A stretch of DNA of 64,000 nucleotides from Natronorubrum texcoconense (GCF_900100335.1 NZ_FNFE01000010.1:1-64000); one strand, 5' to 3'. Positions 51,671 to 61,228 are shown, numbered from the stretch's first letter. A program made the numbers and translations. The notes: a model not told the origin generated them from the letters alone.

Positions 51671-53644
51671 TCAGACTTCGTTGTCTCCGGCTCGGTGTTC
51701 GCTGATGAGTTGGTCGACCATCGACGCCTTGCGGTCGCGCTCGCGTTCTTCGGCTCGCTCGTGCCAGTCGTCGATGACCGCCTCGACGTCGTCCTCGCGG
51801 GCGACGGCCAGTTCGTCGACCTCCTGCATGGCGACGTCGTCGGCCGGGCCGACCGGAATCTCCTCGTCGAAGAGGATCTCGTCGGCGATTTCGGAGAGCC
51901 CGCCCTGCTTCAGGACGACTCTCGGCTCGAAGCCCGCGAGGAGGTCGGCCGTCGACTTCCCGGCCCCGCTCGCGTCCCGCACGAAGACGACGTCACCAGC
52001 GGCGATGCCGTACTGCTCGTCGGCCTCGCGGATCGCCCCCTTCGTGAACTTCTCGATCACCTTGACGGGAACCAACCCCTCCTTCTTCGCCGAGACGTCA
52101 CTGAAGTTCGAGTGATCGAGCTTCCAGAGCGCCTTCATCCGTTCGACTTTGCCCTCCAAGTCCTCGACCGCCTCGCGGGCCTCGTCGCGCTCGCGTTCGA
52201 GACGGTTCGCCTTCCGCTCGAGCCGATTCACCTCCCGGTCCTTCCGAACCTGCGTGCGCTCCTCCCGGCGGGCGAGGCTGAGCTTCGATTCGAGTTCGTC
52301 GATCCGATCGTCGCGGTCTTCGATACGGCCCTCGAGCGTCCCCACGTGTGACTGGAGCCGGTCGACCTGTCGCTCGAGATCCTTGATCCGTCGTTCCTCC
52401 TCGGTGAGTTCGCGGGGTTCGTGTTCCGCGGACTCCTCCTCGGGTTCCTCGTCGTCGTCGAGATCCCGGAGGACCGCCTCGACGCTCTCCTCGCCCGCGA
52501 CGACGCGGGCGGTCACCTCGCCGCGGTCGAGCCCCGGCGGGAGTTTCTCGGCGATGCGCTCGAACTGATCCTCGTGGGCGTCGACGGCGTACAGCGCGGC
52601 GGCCATCGCGTCGCGCTGGTGGTCGTCGTCGTACGGCTCCTCGCGCGTTCGATGCTGCTTCTCGTCGATCGGCAGATCGCTCGTCGGCGTCCAGCCCGCG
52701 GCGTCGAAGCTCCGGCGGAACTTCTCGACGGTTTCGGGCATCGGCGTCACGTCCGCCGCGACGATGATCGGCCGGCCGCGTTCGACGATCCACTCGATTA
52801 CGTCGGCGGTGTCGCTGGTCCGGGAACTCCAGACGTCCAGCACCTCGCCCTCGAGCGAGACGATTGCCGCCGCGGTCGTCGTGCCGGGATCGATCCCGAC
52901 GACGACGTGGTCCCGGCGTTTGACGAGCGGCTGAAACTCGATGCCGTCCCGCCGTTCGCGTTCGATTTCGACGCGGACGTCGCCTGAACGATTGCGCGAG
53001 ACGGGGATGTCCTGCGGCCGGGCCTGGACGGTGAAGACGGCGTTCGCGAAGCCGCCGTAGGCCTCGCGGGCGTCTCGCTCGTACTCGAGGTTTTCGTCCT
53101 CGAGTGCGGATTCGACCTCGCGGGCTCGTTTCCTGACCGAGCCGTGAATGCGGCGGGTGTAGCGGTCTTCGCTCCAGCCCCCGCTGCCGGTCGAGCGGCC
53201 CCTCGAGACCTTGACTTCCGTGGTATCCGTAAAGGCCGACACTTCGTGGCCGACGTTGTGGGCGGCCAGTCGGGCCGCAGCCTCGGCTTCCTGCATCGGA
53301 TCCTTCCCGTAGGGGATGCCGTGGCGTTTCGCGACCCGGGAGAGCGGTTCGGGCTGTTCGGCGCCCGTCACCTGCACCAGCTTGGTTCCGGACGGAAGCG
53401 AGCCCAGAAAGTGGATGAGCTGATCCTTGTCGGCCGCCAGCTCGTACATGTTGTCCGTCGCGATGATCGCCGGCTCCTCGTCTTCGATCAGTCGCCTGAG
53501 CTTGCGGTGGGAGACGACGTCCCTGGTAACGTCCTCGCCGTCGTAGACGACGAGCGCGTAGGAGGGGGCGTCGCCCCGCACGTCACCGCTTTGGATATCG
53601 ACGCCGAAGACGACCGCATCGAGGGCACTCGTTCGCGTACTCAC
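51671..53644 (-). CDS. DUF460 protein: RuvC/RNase H-fold nuclease-like domain with coiled coil
   Basis: 657 residues. An N-terminal domain (about 10-140, VVFGVDIQSGDVRG) is followed by an RNase H/RuvC-like domain from about 240 with VVVGIDPGTTTAAAIVSLEG, VAADVTPMP and DDDHQRDAMAAALYA, which keep the acidic residues of that fold. A long coiled coil (about 405-510) and a C-terminal domain (about 525-657, NFSDVSAKKEGLVPVKVIEK and FVRDASGAGKSTADLL) complete it. It is the archaeal COG2433/DUF460 family, predicted to be a nuclease acting on nucleic acid; activity has not been assigned here. The AGKST string is not a proper Walker A. Confidence 0.9.
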   Translation of the reverse strand: MSTRTSALDAVVFGVDIQSGDVRGDAPSYALVVYDGEDVTRDVVSHRKLRRLIEDEEPAIIATDNMYELAADKDQLIHFLGSLPSGTKLVQVTGAEQPEPLSRVAKRHGIPYGKDPMQEAEAAARLAAHNVGHEVSAFTDTTEVKVSRGRSTGSGGWSEDRYTRRIHGSVRKRAREVESALEDENLEYERDAREAYGGFANAVFTVQARPQDIPVSRNRSGDVRVEIERERRDGIEFQPLVKRRDHVVVGIDPGTTTAAAIVSLEGEVLDVWSSRTSDTADVIEWIVERGRPIIVAADVTPMPETVEKFRRSFDAAGWTPTSDLPIDEKQHRTREEPYDDDHQRDAMAAALYAVDAHEDQFERIAEKLPPGLDRGEVTARVVAGEESVEAVLRDLDDDEEPEEESAEHEPRELTEEERRIKDLERQVDRLQSHVGTLEGRIEDRDDRIDELESKLSLARREERTQVRKDREVNRLERKANRLERERDEAREAVEDLEGKVERMKALWKLDHSNFSDVSAKKEGLVPVKVIEKFTKGAIREADEQYGIAAGDVVFVRDASGAGKSTADLLAGFEPRVVLKQGGLSEIADEILFDEEIPVGPADDVAMQEVDELAVAREDDVEAVIDDWHERAEERERDRKASMVDQLISEHRAGDNEV

Positions 53645-53738
53645 GGCCGGCCTTAGGGGCGAGTCGGTGATAAATCCGGCGCGGGTTCGTGCCGGCTAGC
53701 GACCAAACCGCTAAGGAGCAAGCGGTCACGACAGTCGT

Positions 53739-54506
53739 ATGGACAATCGGGATAACCAGACAGAAGGCGACGAGCGGATCGATCGAGACGGTGGAACGTC
53801 GAAACGGGGCGACGAACCGGAACGCGGACGGCGGGACGATCAGGGCGGAGCGTCAGTCATCGATCTCGCACAGCAGCCGATCGTCGCGGCGTGGACGACG
53901 TACCTAACGTTGCTGCTCGCACTGGTCGCCGTCGGTTACGGCCTGTTCGGCATCCTCACCGACGCAGTCGACGAGGACATCGCCGAGGCGGAAGACGGCA
54001 TCGCAGGCTTCGACGCTGCGTTCGAAGCGGCGTTTTCGATCCCGCTCATGGGCACTCCGTATCTGGCGATCCTCCTCGCCGCCTTCGTCGGCGCATTTCT
54101 CGGCTGGCGACTCGAGCGCGATCGATCGACGGCCTACGTGGCGGCCGGTCTCGCCACCGGCGTCGCGACGGTGGTCTTCTGGACCCTGGCGGCGCTGTTC
54201 GGGACGATCCCGCTCGCGGTCTCGGTCGATATCGGCGGCTTGCTCGTCAACGCGCTCCTCGCCGGCATCAGCGCCGGACTCGTCGCCGCGGGTGGCGTCT
54301 GGGCGACGCGCACGCGAGCGCCGGTGACCCTTGCAATAGAGGAGCCATCTCGCAATGCGGCAGGCGGGACCCGAGGGCGTCGCACCGACCGGGAGACTCC
54401 CGAGACTCGAGCGTTCGACGACGATCGAGAGAGCCGGGACGCTCGAGACAGACGGAGTGATCCCGACAACGCCAGTGCTCGAGACGCCCGAAACGAACGC
54501 GAGTAG
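53739..54506 (+). CDS. Four-helix membrane protein with long charged tails, paralog of the gene at 39112
   Basis: 255 residues. A hydrophilic N-terminus (about 1-45), four helices near 48-70, 103-123, 130-152 and 160-185, and a C-terminal tail of about 65 residues very rich in Arg/Asp. Between helices it shares IP(L)MGTPYLAILLAA and VSVDIGGLLVN with the other copy. The tails are not shared. No transporter motif is seen. A pentapeptide lipoprotein gene follows on the same strand 100 bp later. Confidence 0.78.
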   Translation: MDNRDNQTEGDERIDRDGGTSKRGDEPERGRRDDQGGASVIDLAQQPIVAAWTTYLTLLLALVAVGYGLFGILTDAVDEDIAEAEDGIAGFDAAFEAAFSIPLMGTPYLAILLAAFVGAFLGWRLERDRSTAYVAAGLATGVATVVFWTLAALFGTIPLAVSVDIGGLLVNALLAGISAGLVAAGGVWATRTRAPVTLAIEEPSRNAAGGTRGRRTDRETPETRAFDDDRESRDARDRRSDPDNASARDARNERE

Positions 54507-54606
54507 GGACTCGAACGCGGTCGGTCGTGCGAGACGACCGGACCACAAAAGATTTGACAGCTGCTTATCCTTCTTCGATGAACGACACGATCCGGTCGAC
54601 GAGAGT

Positions 54607-55428
54607 ATGTCAGACAGAATCACCACCGAAGACCCGAACTCGAGGCCGTCCAGACGCCAGCTACTCCAGCGCATGGGTGCCGTCACTGCCGGCAGCACCG
54701 CCGTCGGGCTATCTGGCTGTCTCGCGGGACTCGGTATCGGCGCGGAGGAGTGTAACGGTCACACGATCGAGTCCGAAGCCGATCTCGAGGGTGCGGATCT
54801 GTCGGGCTGTGATCTGTCGAGTGCCGACCTCTCGAAGGCGACGCTGACGAACGCGAACCTCCGCGATGCGGATCTCAGGGAGGCGAATCTCTTTCTCGCG
54901 AATTTCGAGGGTGCGGATCTCACGGGAGCCGACCTCAGAGACGCGACGGTCTTGATCGGCGCGCTCACGAAGGCGAACATCACCGGCGTGAACCTCTCCG
55001 GTCTCGATCTCTCGAGCGCGACGCTCTCCGGCGAGGAGCTCGCCGACGTGAGCCTCGTCGACGCCGATCTCACGGGAGCCGACCTCTCGGAGGCGAATCT
55101 CGCCGGGGCCGACCTGTCGGGTGCGACGGGAGTCGATGCGGACCTCGAGGACGCCGACCTCTCCGAGGCGAACCTGTCCGGTGCGGATCTGACCGATGCA
55201 ACCCTCCCGAATGCCGACCTCTCCGACGCGGACCTCTCCGATGTGAATCTGACGGACGCCATCTTCCCGACCGTCGATCTCTCGGGCGCGGACCTCACGG
55301 GAGCCGACCTGACGAGTTCGTACCCGGTCGGTGCGGATCTCACTGACGCCGACCTCACCGGCGCAACGTGGCTCGACGGCACCGAGTGCGAGAACGCGGA
55401 CTGTGGCGGCTATGTCGACCGGCTCTGA
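54607..55428 (+). CDS. Tat lipoprotein made of pentapeptide repeats
   Basis: 273 residues from ATG 54607. SRRQLLQRMGAVTAGSTAVG precedes an SGC lipobox. From about residue 55 nearly the whole chain is A(D/N)Lxx pentapeptides (ADLSG, ADLTG, ANLSE and so on), roughly forty units, which should fold as a right-handed quadrilateral beta helix. The end has two Cys (ECENADC). Externally anchored pentapeptide proteins are unusual: many known members are cytoplasmic, such as the DNA-gyrase mimics. The role is unknown. Longer upstream frames overlap the preceding gene and are rejected. Confidence 0.87.
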   Translation: MSDRITTEDPNSRPSRRQLLQRMGAVTAGSTAVGLSGCLAGLGIGAEECNGHTIESEADLEGADLSGCDLSSADLSKATLTNANLRDADLREANLFLANFEGADLTGADLRDATVLIGALTKANITGVNLSGLDLSSATLSGEELADVSLVDADLTGADLSEANLAGADLSGATGVDADLEDADLSEANLSGADLTDATLPNADLSDADLSDVNLTDAIFPTVDLSGADLTGADLTSSYPVGADLTDADLTGATWLDGTECENADCGGYVDRL

Positions 55429-55594
55429 CCGATACCGGTGGCCTCCAAACGGAGTGAGAGCCCCTCTCGAGGGGATATTCGCCACTCGAGATCCGCAGTC
55501 GACGAGTGGGGAGCAGCGACGAGCGATGACCGAAATCGAACCGCCCTCGAAATGACGGCCCAACCCATTTTACCGTCTCGCGCGACGTCTACGT

Positions 55595-55792
55595 ATGCGC
55601 GGCACGTACCGATGCGACTCCTGCAACGCCCACTTCAAAGCGTCCCGAAAGCAGTGCAGCGTGTGCGGGACGGCCGGCATCGAGACGGATCGCGATCGGT
55701 GTCCGAGCTGCGGGGTGAGTTTCGACGACTCAAGCTATCAGCAGTGCCAGCGGTGCGGATCGGACGAAGTCGAACGAATCGAAGCGGGATAG
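55595..55792 (+). CDS. Small protein with zinc ribbons (65 aa)
   Basis: Four CxxC pairs are visible in order (CDSC, CSVC, CPSC, CQRC), enough for two zinc ribbons across the full length (MRGTYRCDSCNAHFKASRKQ onward). ATG 55595. It is probably a nucleic-acid or protein-binding adaptor. It is convergent with the DUF389 gene, 12 bp apart. Confidence 0.78.
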   Translation: MRGTYRCDSCNAHFKASRKQCSVCGTAGIETDRDRCPSCGVSFDDSSYQQCQRCGSDEVERIEAG

Positions 55793-55804
55793 TCGGAAAC
55801 CGGC

Positions 55805-57160
55805 TTACGTCGCGGGAGTCGCGTCGTCGGTCTCAGTAGGCCCTTCGATCTCGGCTCCGCCGGTCGTCACGAACCGAACCTGCACCTCGGTCTCGCCGGC
55901 CGTGTGCGCGTTGATCCGTTCGTCGAGGCGCTCGATCACCTCGGCGTCGTAGACGCCGGGTGGCCCGCCGACCTCGATGATCACGGCGTCGATCTGGTGG
56001 GTGGCGTCGAGCGACGCGTCGAGCGGGAACCCGTCCTGGTGGACTTCGACCTCGACGTCGAGCAGGTGCATCTCGTCGTACGCGGCGAGCACGTCCTCGG
56101 TCTCCTCGGTGGCCGTCCCCTCGAACTCCGAGACCTGGTAGGACGAGTAGGTGATCCCCGTCAGAAACAGCGAGAGGACGAGGATGACGCAGACGAAGAT
56201 GGCGGCCTGTTTGACGAACTGCCAGTTGGCCGTCGGAACCTCGAACCCGCTGCCGGGGCGGTAGCCGATGTATCGGAGCGTCAGGAGCCCCGCGAGGTTG
56301 ACCCCGAGGAGATTCACCAACACGAGCACCGTCGACCCGAGCGCGGCGACGGGCAAGCCGTAAGCGAGGGCGATGCCGGCGGCGGCCATCGGCGGGACCA
56401 GCGCCGCGGCGATCATCACGCCGACGATCGCGATCGAAAAGCCGGTCGCGAGGCTGAGGATTCCCGCGGCACCGGCCCCGAGCGCGACGGGCAACAGGAG
56501 CAGTTCCGGGGCGATTCGTTCGGCGACCTCGTCGATCTCGGTGATCTCGGCGCCGGGCGGGACGAGGAACATCGCCTGAAACAGCCACGCGACGATGGCA
56601 GCAGCGATGATACCGCCGAAGACGCCGGTGAACTGGTAGCGCATGCCCGTAAAAAACACCTCGCGATCGTTGACGACCGTGCCGATGGACGCGCTCAGCG
56701 CCGGGCCGATCAGCGGCGCGATGACCATCGAGCCGACGACGACCGCCGGCGAGTCGAGCATGAGTCCGACGGTCGCGACGATCGCACTGATCAGCGTCAT
56801 CGCCATGAACACGCTGAACGTCGGCGTCAGCTCGTCCGCCCTGGTCAGTAGCTCCTGTCGGGAGATCTGTTCTTCCTCGACGGTTTCGGTAGAATGCTCC
56901 TCCTGAAGCTGCTCGAAGTTGCGAGAGATCACCGTTTCGGCGTCCACGACGACCGTGTAGGACTCCTCGTCGATCCCCGCCTCCTGGAGCGAATCGAGGA
57001 TCGGTTCGACGGCGTTCGTCGGCACCGGAAACGACACCACGGCGTCGTACTCGCGACTGCTGCTCTCGTCGGTAACGACGTAGTCGATCCCTTCCTCGTC
57101 TAACAGGTCGAGTATCGTCTCCCGACTCCCGATCGGGATCGTGACCTGAATGTGACGCAT
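55805..57160 (-). CDS. DUF389 membrane protein (TIGR00341-like)
   Basis: 451 residues. An N-terminal soluble domain (1-110, MRHIQVTIPIGSRETILDLL) with an ACT-like alternation precedes the DUF389 membrane core (about 115-350): VGSMVIAPLIGPALSASIGT and AAALVPPMAAAGIALAYG are the paired Pro-rich signatures of the family, in roughly eight helices. A C-terminal soluble domain (about 365-451) ends it. The activity of DUF389 proteins is unknown. Start ATG 57160. Confidence 0.9.
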   Translation of the reverse strand: MRHIQVTIPIGSRETILDLLDEEGIDYVVTDESSSREYDAVVSFPVPTNAVEPILDSLQEAGIDEESYTVVVDAETVISRNFEQLQEEHSTETVEEEQISRQELLTRADELTPTFSVFMAMTLISAIVATVGLMLDSPAVVVGSMVIAPLIGPALSASIGTVVNDREVFFTGMRYQFTGVFGGIIAAAIVAWLFQAMFLVPPGAEITEIDEVAERIAPELLLLPVALGAGAAGILSLATGFSIAIVGVMIAAALVPPMAAAGIALAYGLPVAALGSTVLVLVNLLGVNLAGLLTLRYIGYRPGSGFEVPTANWQFVKQAAIFVCVILVLSLFLTGITYSSYQVSEFEGTATEETEDVLAAYDEMHLLDVEVEVHQDGFPLDASLDATHQIDAVIIEVGGPPGVYDAEVIERLDERINAHTAGETEVQVRFVTTGGAEIEGPTETDDATPAT

Positions 57161-57273
57161 TTCGTAGGCCTAGTCGCTCGGCGCGAAAATCCCTGGGTCG
57201 GAAACTGCATGGCTTCAATGTGGGACGGCGGACTCCGCGGCGGTGCTGTCGCTTCGGTCGACTGACTGCACAC

Positions 57274-58200
57274 TCACGCGTCCGGATACGAAATCTCGAG
57301 TTCGTCGCCGTCCTCCGGGAGGAACACCTCGCCGTCGAACACCTCGCGGGCCTGCTCGAGGTGGTCCCCGACGTGGCCCGCGTACCGGGAGGAGAGATGC
57401 ATCAGGGCGAGCCGGTCCGCCCCCGCTCGATTCGCGATTTCGGCGGCCTGTCGGGCCGTCGAGTGAGCCGTCTTCGCGGCCCGGTCGGCCCGGTCGTCGG
57501 CGAACGTCGCGTCGTGGATCAACAGGTCGGGCTCGTCCGCGACCTCGATCGTCGCCGTCGTCGGTCGCGTGTCGCCGGTGTAGACGATCGAGCGACCGGG
57601 GCGAGGCTCGCCGACGACCTGGTCGGGGTCGACGACGGTGCCGTCCTCGAGTTCGACGGACTCGCCGGCGTGGAGCTTCGAGAACTTCGGCCCGACCGGA
57701 ACGCCCAATTCCTCGGCGCGGTCGCGGTCGAAGCGGCCCTTGCGGTCGTCCTCAACGAGGGCGTAGCCGACCGACCGGGCGTCGTGGTCGGTCTCGAACG
57801 CGCGGACCTCGTACTCGTCGGCGCGGTAGGCGACGTCGCCGTCGCCCACCTCGTTGATCCGCACCGGGAACGAGGGTCGGTTGCCGAGCGCGTTCACCAG
57901 CGACTTCAGCTGACGGCGCGTGCCGTGGGGCGCGTGAATCGCCAGCGGCTCCTCGCGGTCGTTGAACGCCATCGTCTGGAGCAGGCCGGGAATCCCGAGG
58001 ACGTGATCACCGTGGAGGTGCGTGACGAACAGCTGCGAGATCGAGAATCCGGTGCCGAATCGCATCAGTTGGCGCTGGGTTCCCTCGCCGGCGTCGAACA
58101 GCAACTGCTCGCCCTCGCGAGCGACGAAGATACCGCTCGGGTTTCGCTCCGTCGTCGGAATCGCCCCGGCCGTCCCCAGAAACGTCACGCGCAGTGGCAT
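57274..58200 (-). CDS. rnz: Ribonuclease Z (tRNA 3' processing)
   Basis: 308-residue metallo-beta-lactamase-fold endonuclease that removes 3' trailers from tRNA precursors. The zinc motif THLHGDHVLGIPG carries H61, H63, D65 and H66; further ligands are in ALMHLSSRYAG-type C-terminal His and TGDTRPT. The start ATG 58200 gives MPLRVTFLGTAGAIPT; an upstream ATG at 58284 adds an unrelated segment. The length is that of the short RNase Z form. Confidence 0.95.
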   Translation of the reverse strand: MPLRVTFLGTAGAIPTTERNPSGIFVAREGEQLLFDAGEGTQRQLMRFGTGFSISQLFVTHLHGDHVLGIPGLLQTMAFNDREEPLAIHAPHGTRRQLKSLVNALGNRPSFPVRINEVGDGDVAYRADEYEVRAFETDHDARSVGYALVEDDRKGRFDRDRAEELGVPVGPKFSKLHAGESVELEDGTVVDPDQVVGEPRPGRSIVYTGDTRPTTATIEVADEPDLLIHDATFADDRADRAAKTAHSTARQAAEIANRAGADRLALMHLSSRYAGHVGDHLEQAREVFDGEVFLPEDGDELEISYPDA

Positions 58201-58400
58201 CGATTGCTGTTCGGTCCGGCAGGAGTATACGGGCTTCGGATCGTATCGATATCGAACTGCGCGACTGTTTTCAACGAGTTGCAATTACCGAAACGAGCGA
58301 ATCACCTCGACGTTTTACATCGATGGACCGTGAAACGACTCGTAATGGCGACCGAGTTCGACCGGGAATCGTTCCGCGACAGCCACTACAGGAAGCCCCT

Positions 58401-59522
58401 ATGAGCGCCAAATCGACACTGGGAACCATCAAACGCGTCGGCGCGATCCTGATCGCGATCGCGATCGTACTCGCCGCGGGAATCGTCGTCGGGCAGGCCC
58501 CCGCCATCTTCGGCGTCGAGGACGACCCCGAAGCATCGATCGAGTTCGAAGACCAGCAAGGCGACGGCGAAAGCGTCGTGATCGGTGAAGTCACCCTCTC
58601 GGACGGTGGTTTCGTCGTTCTCACCGACGGCGGTGACGAGCCGCTCGCCGTCTCCGACTACCTCGAGTCGGGCACGCACGAGAACGTGACGATCGAGCGC
58701 GCGGAGGACGCCGAGGAGGACCTCGTCGGCCAGCTCACCGCGACGGTTCATCAGGATACGACCGGCGACGGCTACGCCTACGAGGAGACCGAGGGCCAAG
58801 AGGATCGACCCTACCTCGAGGACGGCTTCCCCGTCTCGGACACGGCGTCGGTGACGACGACCGTGGACGACGACGCGCTGTCGGACTCGTTCACCGTCGA
58901 CTCGATCGACGCCCCCGCCGCGGCGACCACGAACGAGACGATCGAGATCACCGCCGAGATCACCAACCCGACGGAGCTCCAGACCCAACAGAACGTCGAG
59001 TTCCGCCTCGGCGGCACCGTCCTCGAGCAACAGGTGCTCGAACTGGACGGCGACGAGACCCGCGAGGTGACCTTCCAGATCGACACGGTCGGCGCGCCAC
59101 CGGGTGAGCAGCCGATCGGTGTCTACACCGACGCCGACGGCGCCGTCACGACCATCGCCCTCGAGTTCCACACCGATCCCGCGGTCGAGGTGGTTGACGC
59201 GAGCGAGGAGAACGTCACGACCGACGTCGCGATCCCCGTCGACGGCTTCGTCGGCATCGAAGCCGAGGACGGCGGTCTCATCGGGACGAGCGACGAACTC
59301 GACCCCGGCGAACACAGCAACGTCACGGTCGAGTTCGACGAGGACGTCGAGGTCGACGACGACGAGGAGCTCACCGCAGCCCTCTACGAGGGCGAACCGG
59401 ACGACGACGAGCCGACGCCGTTCGAGGACGAGGACGGCGAGCCCGTCGAAACGACGTTCACGATCGCGGACGTCGCCGAACAGGAGGACGCCGAGGACGA
59501 AGAGAGCGAGACCGACGCGTAG
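58401..59522 (+). CDS. Exported membrane-anchored protein with two DUF7282-like domains
   Basis: 373 residues from ATG 58401. One N-terminal helix (9-32) serves as signal or anchor. The first beta domain (about 55-165) contains VVIGEVTLSDGGFVVLTDGG and LESGTHENVTIE. A CARDB-like linker domain (about 175-255) has ITAEITNPTELQTQQNVEFR. The second copy (about 270-365) has VDGFVGIEAEDGGLIGTSDE and LDPGEHSNVTVEFD. This matches recollection of the haloarchaeal DUF7282 surface domain. The tail is acidic. It is divergent from rnz; the role is unknown. Confidence 0.8.
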   Translation: MSAKSTLGTIKRVGAILIAIAIVLAAGIVVGQAPAIFGVEDDPEASIEFEDQQGDGESVVIGEVTLSDGGFVVLTDGGDEPLAVSDYLESGTHENVTIERAEDAEEDLVGQLTATVHQDTTGDGYAYEETEGQEDRPYLEDGFPVSDTASVTTTVDDDALSDSFTVDSIDAPAAATTNETIEITAEITNPTELQTQQNVEFRLGGTVLEQQVLELDGDETREVTFQIDTVGAPPGEQPIGVYTDADGAVTTIALEFHTDPAVEVVDASEENVTTDVAIPVDGFVGIEAEDGGLIGTSDELDPGEHSNVTVEFDEDVEVDDDEELTAALYEGEPDDDEPTPFEDEDGEPVETTFTIADVAEQEDAEDEESETDA

Positions 59523-59655
59523 CGCACGACAATGCGATACCGTCGGCTGCAACTGTACGAGCATTCAACGAGACGATCCGTCGAATGCACCGCACGGCTT
59601 GCAGCCGACAGTACAACCGACCGATTCTTACCCGCCCCGTCCCTACCGACTGGCG

Positions 59656-60660
59656 ATGGACGCGCCGCTGTGGACCGACACCCACGCCCCCGAGCTGGCC
59701 GAGTTGCCACAGGACGACGCTCGAGAGTACCTCGAGCGCGCCGTCGACGAGCCGATCAACCTCCTCCTACAGGGCCCGCCCGGCAGCGGGAAGACGGCGG
59801 CGGCGCGCGCACTCGCCCGCGAAGCGCACGCGGACCCGGACAACGACCTCATCGAGATCAACGTCGCCGACTTCTTCGGCCGGACGAAAACCGAGATCAA
59901 GAACGATCCCCGCTTCGAGCAGTTCCTCGTCGGCCGCTCCTCGCTGTCCAAACGGGACATGATCAACCACGTCCTCAAGGAGTCGGCGAGCTACGCCTCC
60001 GTTTCCGGCGAGTACAAGACGATCCTGCTGGACAACGCCGAAGACGTCCGCGAGGACTTCCAGCAGGCGCTGCGTCGGATCATGGAGCAACACCACCGGA
60101 CGACGCAGTTTATCATCGCGACCCGCCAGCCCACGAAGCTCATCCCGCCGATCCGCTCGCGGTGTTTTCCCGTCTCCTTCCGAGCGCCCTCGAGTCCCGA
60201 GATCGTGACGGTGCTCGAGCGAATCGTCGAACGGGAGGGCGTCGAGTACGAGTCGGACGGACTCGAGTTCGTCGCGGGCTACGCGAACGGCAACCTCCGG
60301 CAGGCCATTCTGGCCGCCCAGACGACCGTCGAGGACGAGGGCGAGCTGACGATGCAGGCGGCCTACGAGACGATCGGCGAGGTCGGGCTCGAGGACGAGA
60401 TCGAGGCGATGCTCGACGACGCCGAAGCGGGGGCGTTCACGGACGCCCGCAAGGCGCTGGACGATCTGCTCGTCGACGAGGGGCTCGACGGCGAGGAGGT
60501 CATCGACTCGATTCTCGGCGTCGCTCGCAAACGGTATCAGGGCGAGAAACTGGCCCGGATACACCGACTGGCGGCCGACATCGAGTTCGAAATGCACGAG
60601 GGCTCGAGCGATCGAATTCACGTCTCGCATCTGTTGGCCGAGCTGGGACGGAACGCCTGA
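59656..60660 (+). CDS. rfcC: Replication factor C small-subunit-like AAA+ ATPase with altered Walker B
   Basis: 334 residues. Walker A is GPPGSGKT (40-47). The Walker B region reads KTILLDNAEDV, where most RFC small subunits have Asp-Glu-Ala-Asp, so the catalytic Glu is Asn. Sensor 1 is FIIATRQPTKLIPPI, and the arginine finger Arg lies in RSRC, with lid and collar domains after about 210. It is recalled as the third RFC small subunit of haloarchaea (RfcC); it may sit in the clamp loader without hydrolysing ATP itself. Start ATG 59656; longer frames overlap the preceding gene. Confidence 0.85.
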   Translation: MDAPLWTDTHAPELAELPQDDAREYLERAVDEPINLLLQGPPGSGKTAAARALAREAHADPDNDLIEINVADFFGRTKTEIKNDPRFEQFLVGRSSLSKRDMINHVLKESASYASVSGEYKTILLDNAEDVREDFQQALRRIMEQHHRTTQFIIATRQPTKLIPPIRSRCFPVSFRAPSSPEIVTVLERIVEREGVEYESDGLEFVAGYANGNLRQAILAAQTTVEDEGELTMQAAYETIGEVGLEDEIEAMLDDAEAGAFTDARKALDDLLVDEGLDGEEVIDSILGVARKRYQGEKLARIHRLAADIEFEMHEGSSDRIHVSHLLAELGRNA

Positions 60661-60835
60661 GCGACCGTACCCTCGTCGTAACGAGTGTCGGATCGGCGAC
60701 CGCAGCTCGACGACACGTAAGATCACAGCGGGAAATTAGCGGGGTTGAAACCACGCAAATCGGTCGGAATCCGTACGCTGCAACGGTTTATTTATCGTAT
60801 AGTAATCAACAACAGCGTGCTACGATCGGATACGG

Positions 60836-61228
60836 ATGAACGACTCGTTCGACACGCTGTACGGGGCGCTGAACCGACTCGACGAGGTAACCGATCCGAT
60901 CTACCTCGACGAGGAGGAAGAGGAGCACTTCGACGCGTGTCTGTACGCACTGGACAAGATGGCTGAAGCAGCCATGGAAGCGGACGCGCTCGGCGAAGCA
61001 CACCGGCACCAACAACTCCGACTCGAGATGGCGGACGCACGGCAACGGGGTGAAACCGTGGAGATTCGACGCTCCGATGCGCTCCGACTATCGGTCGCGC
61101 TCCGCCGGTACCGCGAACGACTTCGCGACCGCGGGTACGTAGTCAGCGGCGCGGTCCTCGAACGAACCGTGCACGTCATCGACGAGAAACTCGAGGAGAC
61201 GACCACCGGGACGACGAACGAGCGTTGA
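60836..61228 (+). CDS. Acidic helical protein of unknown function (130 aa)
   Basis: Soluble, mainly helical. Acidic N-terminal half (DEVTDPIYLDEEEEEHFDAC) and more basic middle (VALRRYRERLRDRGYVVSGA). There is one Cys and no known motif. An AT-rich promoter region with TTTATTTATCG precedes ATG 60836. The gene stands alone between the RFC-like and thioesterase genes. Confidence 0.72.
   Translation: MNDSFDTLYGALNRLDEVTDPIYLDEEEEEHFDACLYALDKMAEAAMEADALGEAHRHQQLRLEMADARQRGETVEIRRSDALRLSVALRRYRERLRDRGYVVSGAVLERTVHVIDEKLEETTTGTTNER

Noticed and set aside
52000-52060. Walker A loop in the DUF460 protein (SGAGKST)
   Set aside because: Flanking residues do not match a P-loop (no preceding strand and Gly-x4-Gly spacing), and no Walker B follows.
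55833-57218. 461-residue Arg-rich frame over the DUF389 gene
   Set aside because: Shifted-frame shadow of the same strand; the DUF389 frame has the paired membrane signatures.
58194-58400. Longer start for the DUF7282-like protein
   Set aside because: Overlaps the rnz start and adds a hydrophilic stretch before a good signal helix; ATG 58401 is preferred.
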